DNA of 64,000 bases from Dyadobacter alkalitolerans DSM 23607. Its GTDB lineage: Bacteria; Bacteroidota; Bacteroidia; Cytophagales; Spirosomataceae. How positions within the stretch are numbered: the stretch's first letter is position 1; each line of letters starts with the position of its first letter. A model generated the notes under the pieces. It did not search any database. It was not told the DNA's origin and was given only the letters and a program-made list of their open reading frames with translations. Shown piece by piece: positions 1 through 8,465 of this stretch. Location: positions 186,001 through 250,000 of the forward strand of contig NZ_AUAS01000007.1 in the NCBI RefSeq assembly GCF_000428845.1, in the 5' to 3' direction. The translations under genes were made by a program, and so were the position numbers.

Positions 1-387
1 ATCACCCAGGGTCTCAGAAAGCACTTCCACCGGCGTATGCGGGTTCAACGCAACGCCCGGCAACGCACCCACTTCCTTAATGTGCTGGATAGTCCGGTGT
101 AAATGCGGACAGGCTTCATAATGCACAGTCAGTATAGATGCGCCTGCTTTTGCAAATGCTTCCAGATAACGATCCGGCTGCTCTATCATTAAATGCACGT
201 CCAATGGCTTTGTGGCATGCTTGTGAACGGCTTCACAAACGGGCATTCCAAAAGAAATATTCGGCACAAACATGCCGTCCATAATATCAACATGTATATA
301 ATCCGCCTGACTCGCGTTCAGCATTTCTACGTCCCGTTGTAAATTCGCAAAGTCAGCAGCAAGTATCGAAGGGGCAATTTCCGCCAT
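1..387 (-). CDS. rpe: Ribulose-phosphate 3-epimerase, partial (C-terminus beyond window edge)
   Basis: The first 129 residues are visible; the family is usually about 215-220 aa, so the last 40 percent lies outside the window. The enzyme interconverts ribulose 5-phosphate and xylulose 5-phosphate in the cytosolic pentose phosphate pathway. The start MAEIAPSILAADFANL is the classical Rpe N-terminus (substrate-binding Ser and catalytic Asp), followed by the metal-site segment HVDIMDGMFVPN and HLMIEQPDRY. An in-frame stop lies a few codons upstream of the ATG, which fixes the start. It lies 28 bp downstream of the Uma2-family gene on the same strand, so they may be co-transcribed. Identification is confident. 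Confidence 0.95.
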   Translation of the reverse strand, partial: MAEIAPSILAADFANLQRDVEMLNASQADYIHVDIMDGMFVPNISFGMPVCEAVHKHATKPLDVHLMIEQPDRYLEAFAKAGASILTVHYEACPHLHRTIQHIKEVGALPGVALNPHTPVEVLSETLGD

Positions 388-415
388 GAATTTTAAATAT
401 TAGTCCAGGCCGAAA

Positions 416-943
416 TTAGAATATAATGTTCAACTTGAACGCCAAATCGTGAAATAATGGTGAGCTGACCACATCATTTTCGCCATACGAAGCATACATT
501 TCGTAGCGACCATTTGTCAAAACATAAATTTCTAAAAGCCGCTTTTCAGGTTTCAAAAGCCAATATTCCTGCACGCCGTAACGCTCATAAATTTCTTTCT
601 TAACAACCGTATCCATTTTAATGGTGCTTTTTGATACGATTTCAACCACCATATCAGGAACACCTCTTATCCAATCCTGCGCGATGTCCTCATTTTCTTT
701 CGAAATAAAAATGAGGTCCGGCTGCAAACGGTTGTAATCTTCTTCAAAAATGACGTCCATAGGGGCGTTCCAAATCTCGCCTAGATCATGGTCCTCTACA
801 TGATCTTCCAGAATCCGTTGCAATTTACGGGACACCTTCTGATGCGGCTTTTTCGGACTAGGAGACATGATTTCCTCCCCGTTTATGATTTGAGAAAGAT
901 CCCAGTCCTGCCAAATAAGTGTTTCTGTGCTTTTCATGTGCAT
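416..943 (-). CDS. Uma2 family endonuclease (DUF820, PD-(D/E)XK fold)
   Basis: A 175-residue protein with the layout of the Uma2/DUF820 family, which has a restriction-endonuclease-like fold and poorly known function. The putative metal site is visible: D76 in LQPDLIF, E101 in PDMVVEIVSKST and a lysine near K116, followed by the family signature GVQEYWLLKP. The start could be the ATG at 943 or the second one two codons later (MKSTETL). It is divergent from ligA and shares a spacer with repeated TTGATAC motifs. Uma2 genes are often multicopy in cyanobacteria and Cytophagales. No partner gene gives it a specific role here. Confidence 0.85.
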   Translation of the reverse strand: MHMKSTETLIWQDWDLSQIINGEEIMSPSPKKPHQKVSRKLQRILEDHVEDHDLGEIWNAPMDVIFEEDYNRLQPDLIFISKENEDIAQDWIRGVPDMVVEIVSKSTIKMDTVVKKEIYERYGVQEYWLLKPEKRLLEIYVLTNGRYEMYASYGENDVVSSPLFHDLAFKLNIIF

Positions 944-981
944 AGCTAGTTTTTACGAAAATTAATGAATTTTTGAAATGA

Positions 982-1040
982 TTGATACGAGTTTGTGTAT
1001 CAAAGAAAGACAAGTGTTTGATTTGTTTTCCATTGATACG
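982..1040. promoter_or_regulatory. Three TTGATAC half-sites in the Uma2-ligA spacer
   Basis: TTGATAC at 982-988 and GTATCAA at 997-1003 form an inverted repeat with 7-bp arms and an 8-bp spacer. A third copy, ATTGATACG, lies at 1032-1040 in the same orientation as the first, with the flanking A and G also matching. The group lies between the divergent Uma2 and ligA starts, upstream of the ligA -33/-7 elements. It looks like an operator for a dimeric regulator, but which one is unknown. Confidence 0.4.
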
Positions 1041-1074
1041 CGGTTTCCCAAAAAAGTAACGGAGGGCTGCACTA

Positions 1075-1106
1075 TTTGAAATCGGCGCGAACGCTTCTTA
1101 AATTTG
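1075..1106 (+). promoter_or_regulatory. Bacteroidota-type promoter for ligA
   Basis: TTTG at 1075-1078, a 20-bp spacer, then TAAATTTG at 1099-1106 match the Bacteroidetes sigma consensus (TTTG, then TAnnTTTG). Transcription would begin near 1113. This excludes the upstream in-frame TTG codon at 1104 as the ligA start, because it would not be in the mRNA, and supports the ATG at 1134. Confidence 0.6.
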
Positions 1107-1133
1107 AGCACTATCCGTTTTAGCCGCCTTACC

Positions 1134-3224
1134 ATGAACCCAGCACAACAAATCCAGGAGCTTGTAGACCAATTGCAGCATTTGAATTACCGATATTACC
1201 AGGACAATGTGTCTGAGGTTTCGGATTTTGAATTCGATCAGTTGCTGAAACAGTTAAAGGCGCTTGAAGATCAATACCCTGAACTGCGGCAGGAAGATTC
1301 TCCAACGCTGCGGGTCGGTGGGACGATTACCAAGAATTTCAACACAGTTTACCATCGTTATCCAATGCTTTCGCTGGATAACACCTATAACGAGCAGGAA
1401 CTAAGGAATTTCGATGACCGCGTGCGCCGCGGACTGGATGACGAGCCGTATGAATACATTTGCGAGCTCAAATTTGACGGGATTTCGCTGAGTTTCACTT
1501 ATGAAAATGGCGTGCTCGTGCGTGGCGTGACGCGCGGCGACGGCACGCGTGGGGATGAGATCACTAATAATGTGAAGACCATCCGTTCGCTGCCATTGAG
1601 GGTAAAGGCTGAAAATGTACCGCCGGTTTTCGAGATCCGCGGAGAAGGTTTTATGCCTATTACTTCTTTCCAAAAGCTGAATGACGAAATGGATACATTG
1701 GGTGAAAATCAATATGCTAACCCTCGAAATGCAGCTTCTGGATCGTTCAAATTGCAGGATTCGGCGGAAACGGCGCGGCGCGGGCTGGATTGCTATCTCT
1801 ATTCTTTTCTTACTGACACAGAATTTTTCAAAAGCCACGAAGAAAGCTTGCTGGGGCTTAAATCCTGGGGTTTTAATGTCTCGCCGGGCTGGAAAAAAGT
1901 ACAGACCATTGATGAGGTTTTAGAATTTATTCATGAATGGGAGGAAAAACGGCTGACGCTTCCGCTCGCTACGGACGGCATTGTGGTGAAGATCAACTCT
2001 TTTGAACAGCAGCGCGAGCTGGGTTTCACGGCCAAAAGTCCGCGCTGGGCCATTTCATTTAAATACAAAGCTGAAAATAAACCCGCCGTCCTGCGCATGG
2101 TGACTTACCAGGTCGGGCGGACGGGAGCGGTGACTCCGGTGGCGAACCTGTGCGACATTACCGAACGCGCATTGCCTTATAGCAAGGTAAAAGGCGTTCA
2201 CCTCTCGGGGACGCGTGTGAAACGGGCAACATTGCACAATGCCAATGAAGTGCTGCGGCTGGGGCTGGAAATCGGGGATACAGTTTTTGTTGAAAAAAGT
2301 GGTGAAATCATTCCGAAAATAACAGGCGTGGACATTTCACAACGCGAAAAATTCCCAACCGAACCTTTAATCTTCCCCAAACATTGTCCCGAATGCGGCT
2401 CGGAATTACAGCGCAATGAAGGCGAAGTCGCCTTTTTTTGTCCCAACGACAGCCATTGCCCGCCGCAGCTGAAAGGCCGGATCGAGCACTTCATTCACCG
2501 GAAAGCGATGAACATTGAAAGTCTTGGAGAGGGGAAAATAGAGCTCTTGTTTGACTTGGGATTGGTGCGAACGCCTGCTGATCTTTATGATCTGACTAAT
2601 GAAACGCTTCTTGGCCTCGAAAAGAACATTCTCAATGAAGAAACAGGCAAGGTGAAGAAAATCAGCTTCCGTGAAAAAACGGTTGAGAATATTCTGAATG
2701 GCATCAACCTTTCCAAAACGGTTCCTTTCAAAAATGTCCTTTTTGCATTAGGAATCAGGTTTGTGGGCGCGACGGTGGCCGAAAAACTGGCCGCTTATTT
2801 CAAATCCATGAATGCGTTGCGATTGGCCACTTACGACCAGCTCATTGCCGTCCCGGAAATTGGCGGAAGGATCGCGGAGAGCATTGCTTCCTATTTCAGC
2901 GTGCCCGAAAACCAGCAATTGGTGGCACGCTTGCAGGCTGCGGGCATCCAGATGGAAAGCGATGAAAAGCCTGTTGAACTCGAAAGCGACATGCTGGAAG
3001 GCAAAACCTTTGTGATATCCGGCGTTTTCGAGAATTTTGAAAGGGACGATCTCAAATTGAAAATCGAGGTCAATGGCGGCCGGGTCCTGAGCGGCGTTTC
3101 GGGTAAGCTCAATTACTTGCTTGCAGGCGCTAATATGGGACCTGCCAAGCTCGAAAAGGCGCGTAAATTAGGCGTTACCATTCTCAGCGAGGAAGAATTT
3201 TTAGCGATGATCGAGAATAAGTGA
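1134..3224 (+). CDS. ligA: NAD-dependent DNA ligase LigA
   Basis: A 696-residue ligase of usual length that seals nicks in DNA replication and repair with NAD as AMP donor. Visible in order: Ia domain (HYRYY-like NYRYYQDN), adenylation domain with the nucleophile K113 in ELKFDGISL, OB fold, a C4 zinc finger (C418, C421, C436, C442), helix-hairpin-helix repeats (about 500-600), and a C-terminal BRCT domain (about 610-690, starting LEGKTFVISGVF). The ATG at 1134 was preferred to a TTG at 1104, which overlaps the -7 promoter box. Single gene, followed by dapA after 62 bp. Confidence 0.97.
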   Translation: MNPAQQIQELVDQLQHLNYRYYQDNVSEVSDFEFDQLLKQLKALEDQYPELRQEDSPTLRVGGTITKNFNTVYHRYPMLSLDNTYNEQELRNFDDRVRRGLDDEPYEYICELKFDGISLSFTYENGVLVRGVTRGDGTRGDEITNNVKTIRSLPLRVKAENVPPVFEIRGEGFMPITSFQKLNDEMDTLGENQYANPRNAASGSFKLQDSAETARRGLDCYLYSFLTDTEFFKSHEESLLGLKSWGFNVSPGWKKVQTIDEVLEFIHEWEEKRLTLPLATDGIVVKINSFEQQRELGFTAKSPRWAISFKYKAENKPAVLRMVTYQVGRTGAVTPVANLCDITERALPYSKVKGVHLSGTRVKRATLHNANEVLRLGLEIGDTVFVEKSGEIIPKITGVDISQREKFPTEPLIFPKHCPECGSELQRNEGEVAFFCPNDSHCPPQLKGRIEHFIHRKAMNIESLGEGKIELLFDLGLVRTPADLYDLTNETLLGLEKNILNEETGKVKKISFREKTVENILNGINLSKTVPFKNVLFALGIRFVGATVAEKLAAYFKSMNALRLATYDQLIAVPEIGGRIAESIASYFSVPENQQLVARLQAAGIQMESDEKPVELESDMLEGKTFVISGVFENFERDDLKLKIEVNGGRVLSGVSGKLNYLLAGANMGPAKLEKARKLGVTILSEEEFLAMIENK

Positions 3225-3244
3225 TGAAAAATGGCTCAGAAAGC

Positions 3245-3252
3245 TAACTTTG
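3245..3252 (+). promoter_or_regulatory. Candidate -7 box upstream of dapA
   Basis: TAACTTTG matches TAnnTTTG and lies 34 bp before the dapA ATG. No convincing TTTG is found at the expected -33 distance, so this is a half-supported promoter for the dapA/aminotransferase pair. Confidence 0.4.
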
Positions 3253-3286
3253 TGTTTTAAATTTCAACCAATTATACAAGTAAATA

Positions 3287-4177
3287 ATGCCATTGGACCA
3301 ACGTTTCAAAGGGGTAGGAGCGGCGCTGATTACACCTTTTGATGAGCAGAATGCAATTGATTACCCGGGTTTGAAAAGACTGATCGACCTGGTAACAGAA
3401 GGCGGATCGGATTACCTTGTGGTGCAGGGGACAACCGGTGAATCGCCAACGGTAAATTCCCGCGAAAAGCGTGAGATCCTGGCATTTACAATTAAAAATA
3501 ACTCCAAATCGCTCCCGATCGTTTATGGATTGGGCGGCAATGACACGCAATCCGTTCTGGATTGCATTAAAGAGACTGATTTTACGGGTGTCGATGCCAT
3601 TCTTTCGGTTTGTCCCTATTATAATAAACCCACGCAGGAAGGCATAATGGCGCATTTTACGGCCATTGCGGATGCTTCTCCGGTTCCTGTTCTGCTTTAT
3701 AATGTTCCTGGTCGCACAGTGATCAATATGAAGCCGGATACGATCGTTGCGCTGGCTGCGCATGCCAACATTATCGGCATTAAAGACGCCGGTGGTTCGA
3801 TTGAGCAGAGCATGGAACTTGCTTCCCGCGTGCCGGATGATTTCCTGTTGCTTTCTGGCGATGATAACCTTGTAACGGCCATGGTAAGCGTGGGCTGGCA
3901 TGGCGTTATCTCTGTGATTGCCAATGCATTTCCAAAAGAATTTGGTGAATTAACCTGGCATGCATTGGAAGGCCGTTTCAAAGAAGCAGCCAGATTGCAG
4001 CTTGCCTTTCTTGAATTTGACACCTTGCTATACATTGAATCCAATCCGGTGGGGATTAAGAAATGCCTGGAAATCAAAGGGATATGCAGCTCTGCGGTGC
4101 GTTTGCCGTTGCTGAAAGCATCCCAGGGATTAGGTGAAAAGCTGGAAAAAGCAATGGTGCGCGAAGGTTTTATCTGA
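3287..4177 (+). CDS. dapA: 4-hydroxy-tetrahydrodipicolinate synthase DapA
   Basis: A 296-residue class I aldolase-fold enzyme that condenses pyruvate with aspartate semialdehyde, the first committed step to diaminopimelate and lysine. Visible motifs: GVGAALITPF at the N-terminus, VQGTTGESPT (substrate-binding Thr pair), CPYYNKPTQEG, Y138 in LYNVPGRT, and the Schiff-base lysine K166 in IIGIKDAGG. Length and all key residues are normal. The stop is 7 bp from the next gene, so the two are probably one transcript. Confidence 0.96.
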   Translation: MPLDQRFKGVGAALITPFDEQNAIDYPGLKRLIDLVTEGGSDYLVVQGTTGESPTVNSREKREILAFTIKNNSKSLPIVYGLGGNDTQSVLDCIKETDFTGVDAILSVCPYYNKPTQEGIMAHFTAIADASPVPVLLYNVPGRTVINMKPDTIVALAAHANIIGIKDAGGSIEQSMELASRVPDDFLLLSGDDNLVTAMVSVGWHGVISVIANAFPKEFGELTWHALEGRFKEAARLQLAFLEFDTLLYIESNPVGIKKCLEIKGICSSAVRLPLLKASQGLGEKLEKAMVREGFI

Positions 4178-4184
4178 TCTAAAA

Positions 4185-5243
4185 ATGATAACCTTTTATC
4201 CGGGTCCTTCCAAAGTTTACGATGAGGTTGGCCAATATTTGCAGGAAGCATTCGAAAGTGGCGTCATCAGCGCCAATCACAGAAGCCCGGCCTTCATGCA
4301 AATGCTGGAAGACGCAATCCGTAACCTGAAAACCAAGCTGAATGTGCCCGATGATTACGAGGTTTATTTCGTTTCATCGGCGACAGAATGTTGGGAAATC
4401 ATCGCCGAAAACTTCATTTCAGATGCCAGTCTGCACATTTACAATGGCGCGTTTGGTGAAAAATGGATGGAATACACCCAAAAGCTGACGGGTTCCGCCC
4501 GATCTTATTTTTTCGAAGCCAACGAAGAGCCGGATTTAAATGCAGTAACAAAGCCTGCTGCGAATGAGATCATTTGTCTGACACACAACGAAACTTCCAA
4601 CGGGACCGCGCTAACTTCTGAGTTCCTGAACACATTACGCGCTCAATGTGAAAACATTATCACCATTGATGCCACGTCTTCGATGGCTGGCGTCGTGCTT
4701 CCCTGGGACAGTGCGGATGTTTGGTATGGGTCGGTTCAAAAGTGTTTTGGTCTGCCTGCGGGCATGGGCGTGATGATCATCTCGCCAAAAGCCGTGGAAC
4801 GTGCCATTGCCGTTGGCAACCGGTCGCATTATAACAGCCTGCTTTTTATCCGTGATAATTTCCTGAAATTCCAGACGCCTTACACGCCGAATACAGTGGG
4901 TATATACCTGATGGGTAGGGTTATGCAGCAGGTTCTGCCTATTGAATCCGTCGCGCAGCAGACGCACACGCGCGCGCAGGATTGGTATAAATTCTTGCCT
5001 GAAAACGGTTACCAGCTTTTGGTCGATAACGAGGCCGTTCGGTCTGAAACGGTGGTTACGGTTAAGGATTCGAAAGGACGCATTGTGGCGATCAAAAAGG
5101 CGGCCTTGGAGGCCGGAATTGTGCTTGGGAATGGGTACGGCAAGGATAAGGAGGTCAGTTTTCGGATTGCCAATTTTCCAGCGATCACCGATAACGAGAT
5201 CCGGACATTGAAGGATTTTCTGGTTTCCTTCTCTTCAAAATAG
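4185..5243 (+). CDS. Class V aminotransferase (PLP-dependent)
   Basis: A 352-residue fold-type I PLP enzyme in the alanine-glyoxylate/phosphoserine aminotransferase superfamily. The N-terminus ITFYPGPSKVYD resembles the SerC/AGT substrate loop; D162 in TIDATSS should hold the pyridine nitrogen, and K186 in YGSVQKCFGLP is the predicted Schiff-base lysine. The ATG at 4185 is preferred to an extension reaching back into dapA. Tight coupling to dapA (7-bp gap) hints at amino-acid metabolism, but the substrate cannot be read from sequence. SerC-like and AGT-like activities are both open. Confidence 0.85.
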   Translation: MITFYPGPSKVYDEVGQYLQEAFESGVISANHRSPAFMQMLEDAIRNLKTKLNVPDDYEVYFVSSATECWEIIAENFISDASLHIYNGAFGEKWMEYTQKLTGSARSYFFEANEEPDLNAVTKPAANEIICLTHNETSNGTALTSEFLNTLRAQCENIITIDATSSMAGVVLPWDSADVWYGSVQKCFGLPAGMGVMIISPKAVERAIAVGNRSHYNSLLFIRDNFLKFQTPYTPNTVGIYLMGRVMQQVLPIESVAQQTHTRAQDWYKFLPENGYQLLVDNEAVRSETVVTVKDSKGRIVAIKKAALEAGIVLGNGYGKDKEVSFRIANFPAITDNEIRTLKDFLVSFSSK

Positions 5244-5315
5244 CGAATGAGTAGTAATAGGGGCGATTTGCTTTATTAACTAAATATTAATTACTCACCC
5301 CCGCAGTATCAAGTT

Positions 5316-6029
5316 GTGCGATTAGATATATTAAAACAATATCAGGCCCAAACCAAATGTCTGGTCGCTCTGGACTCCATTATTTTCGGTTTTGACGGCG
5401 AAGAATTAAAGTTACTATTGGTTAAAAGAGGCATCGAGGACGAGCATCACACGTGGTCCTTAATGGGCGGCTGGGTGCAGCCCGACGAAAGCCTCGAAGG
5501 CGCATCTTCCCGCATTCTATTTGAGCTTACCAACCTCACAGACATTTACTTAGAGCAGCTTCACACATTCGGAAGCCCGCAGCGCGACCCGGTTGAACGG
5601 ACCGTTTCGGTCGCTTATTTTGCATTGATTAATGTGGAGGATTACGATCATAAGCTTTCCAAAAACTTCGAAGCACAATGGTTCCCGATCCAGGAACTGC
5701 CCAAATTGCTTTTTGACCACGGTTCCATGGTTGAAATGGCCATTCAGCATTTGCGTTACAAGGCTTCGCAGCACCCGATCGGTTTTGAGCTGCTTCCTGA
5801 AAAATTCACCATTCCACAGTTGCAAAAGCTTTACGAAGCGATTTTTGGGGCAGAATTGGATAAGCGAAACTTCTCGCGCAAGCTGCTTTCTACCAATTTG
5901 TTAGTCAAGCTGGACGAGAAACAAAAGGGCTTTTCCAAAAAAGGTGCTTTCTTCTATAAAATTGACGAGGAAAAGTATAAAAAGCAGTTCAACACATTTC
6001 TCAATTTTCTTCCCGGAAGCGCTTCCTAG
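5316..6029 (+). CDS. AraR/NrtR-like transcriptional regulator with degenerate Nudix domain
   Basis: 237 residues: an N-terminal Nudix fold (about 12-150) and a C-terminal winged helix (about 160-225, with TIPQLQKLYEAIFG and LDKRNFSRKLL). This is the layout of NrtR and of the Bacteroides arabinose regulator AraR, and segments such as SLMGGWVQPDES look AraR-like. The Nudix box is broken: from G52 and E58 onward the REUXEEXGU part reads RILFELTNL, losing two catalytic glutamates and the glycine. It should therefore bind an effector rather than hydrolyse one. GTG start. The ligand is not provable here; arabinose or another pentose is a reasonable guess. Confidence 0.8.
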   Translation: MRLDILKQYQAQTKCLVALDSIIFGFDGEELKLLLVKRGIEDEHHTWSLMGGWVQPDESLEGASSRILFELTNLTDIYLEQLHTFGSPQRDPVERTVSVAYFALINVEDYDHKLSKNFEAQWFPIQELPKLLFDHGSMVEMAIQHLRYKASQHPIGFELLPEKFTIPQLQKLYEAIFGAELDKRNFSRKLLSTNLLVKLDEKQKGFSKKGAFFYKIDEEKYKKQFNTFLNFLPGSAS

Positions 6030-6117
6030 GGCCTAAATTTTGGTTCGAATAGCATTAAGGGTTGTGTAAGCAGTGGGTTTTAAGCAACTTTGCGGACAGA
6101 TCACCCGGCACAGCCTC

Positions 6118-6687
6118 ATGTTTAATTTCAAGGAAATCGTTTCCGTAACACTCATCCTTTTCTCGGTCATCGATATCCTGGGTTCGTTGCCCGTGATCGT
6201 GGATTTCCGCCGGAAGCTGGGCAAGATTGAATCCGAAAAAGCCACATTGGCAGCCGGATTTATCATGGTTCTTTTCCTGTTTTTAGGGGAGCGGTTGCTG
6301 AGTTTGTTTGGCGTGGATGTGGCCTCATTTGCCATTGCGGGCGCTATTATCCTCTTTTTGTTGGGGATGGAAATGATTTTAGGGAGAAACATTTTCAAGC
6401 ACGATAACCTCGATGTGAGCGTTGCTTCCATTGTGCCCATTGCGTTTCCGCTCATTGCCGGCGCCGCCACCATGACCACATTGCTTTCCCTGCGTTCGGC
6501 TTATCAGACGGAGAATATTCTGGTCGGCATTATGCTCAATCTTTTCTTTGTTTATCTGGTTTTGAAATCTTCTAACTGGCTCGAAAAAAAACTCGGACAA
6601 GGCGGGACAGACATTCTCAGGAAAGTTTTCGGGATCATCCTGCTGGCAATCGCGATCAAGCTTTTTAAAACCAATCTGGTGATTTAA
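6118..6687 (+). CDS. MarC family (UPF0056) inner-membrane protein
   Basis: A 189-residue, very hydrophobic protein with about six membrane segments, starting MFNFKEIVSVTLILFSVIDI. MarC-family features are visible: the N-terminal helix with DILGSLPV, the AGAIILFLLGMEMI helix and the central AFPLIAGAATMTTLL stretch. The family was once tied to multiple antibiotic resistance, but that link was not upheld and the transported substrate is unknown. The internal ATG at 6118 is preferred because the upstream 15 residues are polar and unlike the family start. Confidence 0.85.
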   Translation: MFNFKEIVSVTLILFSVIDILGSLPVIVDFRRKLGKIESEKATLAAGFIMVLFLFLGERLLSLFGVDVASFAIAGAIILFLLGMEMILGRNIFKHDNLDVSVASIVPIAFPLIAGAATMTTLLSLRSAYQTENILVGIMLNLFFVYLVLKSSNWLEKKLGQGGTDILRKVFGIILLAIAIKLFKTNLVI

Positions 6688-6728
6688 AGCACATTTATAT
6701 ATGACATTTTTAATTAATACAAAAAGAC

Positions 6729-7193
6729 ATGCAACAATTGGACAGCCTTAACCAGGTCGCTGAATTTCATAAAACATTTAAACATCCCATTCTCGAAACG
6801 CCAACCATTCCATCCGAAGAGCGGAGCCGGTTGCGTGTGGCGTTGCTGGCGGAAGAATTGAAAGAGCTGGAAGTGGCTATCCTGGAAAAGGACATTGTGG
6901 AAATCGCGGATGCGCTTTGTGACCTGCAATATGTATTGTCGGGGGCAGTTCTGGAATTTGGTTTAGGGGAAAAATTCAGGGCTTTGTTTGATGAAGTCCA
7001 GCGTTCGAATATGTCGAAAGCATGCCTTAGCATTGAGGAAGCCGAAGCGACGGTGGCACATTATGAAGCCAAAGGCACGGATTGCTATTACAAAGAAGAC
7101 AATGGTAAATATCTGGTTTACAGGAAAGCAGATGACAAAACATTGAAAAATATCAATTATTCGCCTGCCGATCTGACTTCCATCCTGAACTGA
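6729..7193 (+). CDS. MazG-like nucleoside triphosphate pyrophosphohydrolase
   Basis: A 154-residue all-alpha NTP-PPase of the MazG/HisE superfamily, predicted to cleave an NTP or similar to NMP and PPi. The metal-binding motif EExxE...ExxD is present: E42, E43 and E46 in LLAEELKELE, then E58 and D61 in IVEIADALCDL. The C-terminal half (KGTDCYYKEDNGKYLVYR) is typical of the phosphoribosyl-ATP pyrophosphohydrolase-like subgroup outside histidine operons. No his genes are nearby, so a house-cleaning role is likelier than histidine synthesis. Confidence 0.8.
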   Translation: MQQLDSLNQVAEFHKTFKHPILETPTIPSEERSRLRVALLAEELKELEVAILEKDIVEIADALCDLQYVLSGAVLEFGLGEKFRALFDEVQRSNMSKACLSIEEAEATVAHYEAKGTDCYYKEDNGKYLVYRKADDKTLKNINYSPADLTSILN

Positions 7194-7229
7194 TCGCGCA
7201 GGAATTCCTAAACATTAAATGCTGCTTTT

Positions 7230-8465
7230 ATGACATCCGTGCTGGAACGTTTTCTTCGGTATGTGCAAATTGACACACAGTCGGACCCGAATTCCGAGAG
7301 TTTTCCGAGCACTGCCAAACAGCGTGATCTGAGCAATCAGCTTGTCGTTGAATTACAGGAACTTGGAATTGAAGATGCGCATTTGGACGAGCATGGTTAC
7401 GTCTACGCGACCATTCCTTCCAATTCCGAAAAAACGGACATTCCGGTCATTTGTTTTTGCTCGCATGTGGACACATCCCCGGACGTGTCAGGCGCGCATG
7501 TAAAGCCCATCGTGCATCACAACTGGGATGGCGCTGACATTGTTTTGCCGGACGATCCAACGCAGGTTTTAAGAATGAGTGAACTGCACGATCTCGATCA
7601 ACAAATTGGTAATGATATCGTTACAGCCAGCGGAACCACGCTTCTTGGCGCGGATAACAAAGTAGGTGTTGCTGAAATCATGGCTGCGGCCGAATATTTG
7701 GTCACACATCCTGAGATCAAGCACGGTAACATTCGCATTTTGTTCACGCCGGATGAAGAAGTCGGTCGCGGAACGGAGCATGTGAACATTGCGAAATTAG
7801 GCGCGGACTTTGGCTACACCGTTGACGGCGAGGCCGTAGGCACATTGGAAAACGAAACATTCTCCGCCGACGGCGTCAAAATAACGATTCACGGCGTGAG
7901 CACGCACCCGGGATACGCATTAGGCAAGCTCGAAAACGCATTGAAAATCGCCGGAGAAATTCTCGCTGCTTTGCCCAAAGACACATTATCCCCAGAAACC
8001 ACCGAAGGAAAAGAAGGATTCATACATCCAACCCAAATTGAAGGAATTCAGGAAAAAGTAACATTAGGCTTCATCATCCGCGATTTTACAGTTGAAGGTC
8101 TACATGAAAAGGAGGCGAAATTGAAGGAAATTGCTGACAATGTGCTAGCCGGTTACCCGCATTCCAGCATGGAATTCAAAGTAACCGAGCAATATCGGAA
8201 TATGAAGGAAATCCTGGACCAGCATCCCGAAGTTTTGGAAAATGCATTGCTAGCGATGCGAAAAGCTGGTTTAAATCCGATCCAGCGCAGCATTAGGGGA
8301 GGCACTGACGGTTCCAGATTATCATTCATGGGTTTGCCTTGCCCCAACATTTTCGCCGGAGAACACGCTTTCCATTCAAAACTCGAATGGGTTTCGGTCC
8401 AGGACATGGAAAAAGCAGTAGAAGTGATCGTAAACATTGCCCAGATCTGGGAAGAAAAAGCTTAA
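7230..8465 (+). CDS. pepT: Peptidase T (tripeptide aminopeptidase)
   Basis: A 411-residue M20B metallopeptidase that removes N-terminal residues from tripeptides in the cytosol. Di-zinc site residues are all present: H79 and D81 in CFCSHVDTSPD, D142 in LLGADNKVG, E176/E177 in TPDEEVGRG, an Asp in YTVDGEAVG, and a C-terminal His in AGEHAFHS. Length fits the family. Its TAA stop overlaps the next ATG by one base, indicating translational coupling to the RNase H gene. Confidence 0.95.
   Translation: MTSVLERFLRYVQIDTQSDPNSESFPSTAKQRDLSNQLVVELQELGIEDAHLDEHGYVYATIPSNSEKTDIPVICFCSHVDTSPDVSGAHVKPIVHHNWDGADIVLPDDPTQVLRMSELHDLDQQIGNDIVTASGTTLLGADNKVGVAEIMAAAEYLVTHPEIKHGNIRILFTPDEEVGRGTEHVNIAKLGADFGYTVDGEAVGTLENETFSADGVKITIHGVSTHPGYALGKLENALKIAGEILAALPKDTLSPETTEGKEGFIHPTQIEGIQEKVTLGFIIRDFTVEGLHEKEAKLKEIADNVLAGYPHSSMEFKVTEQYRNMKEILDQHPEVLENALLAMRKAGLNPIQRSIRGGTDGSRLSFMGLPCPNIFAGEHAFHSKLEWVSVQDMEKAVEVIVNIAQIWEEKA

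Noticed and set aside
416-943. Uma2 gene as a mobile element
   Set aside because: No inverted repeats, target duplication or transposase; Uma2 proteins are common as single genes.
1104-1133. TTG start for ligA giving 10 extra residues
   Set aside because: The codon overlaps the TAAATTTG -7 box and would be upstream of the predicted transcription start. The ATG at 1134 gives the family N-terminus.
1401-1838. Antisense reading frame inside ligA
   Set aside because: Lies wholly inside a well-conserved gene on the opposite strand, with no promoter, start context or recognisable domain.
6014-6025. Terminator hairpin at GGAAGCGCTTCC in the Nudix regulator stop region
   Set aside because: The palindrome lies inside coding sequence with no loop of normal size and no T run after it.
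5316-6029. Active Nudix hydrolase
   Set aside because: The Nudix box lacks two of the glutamates and the glycine needed for catalysis, and a C-terminal winged helix is present.
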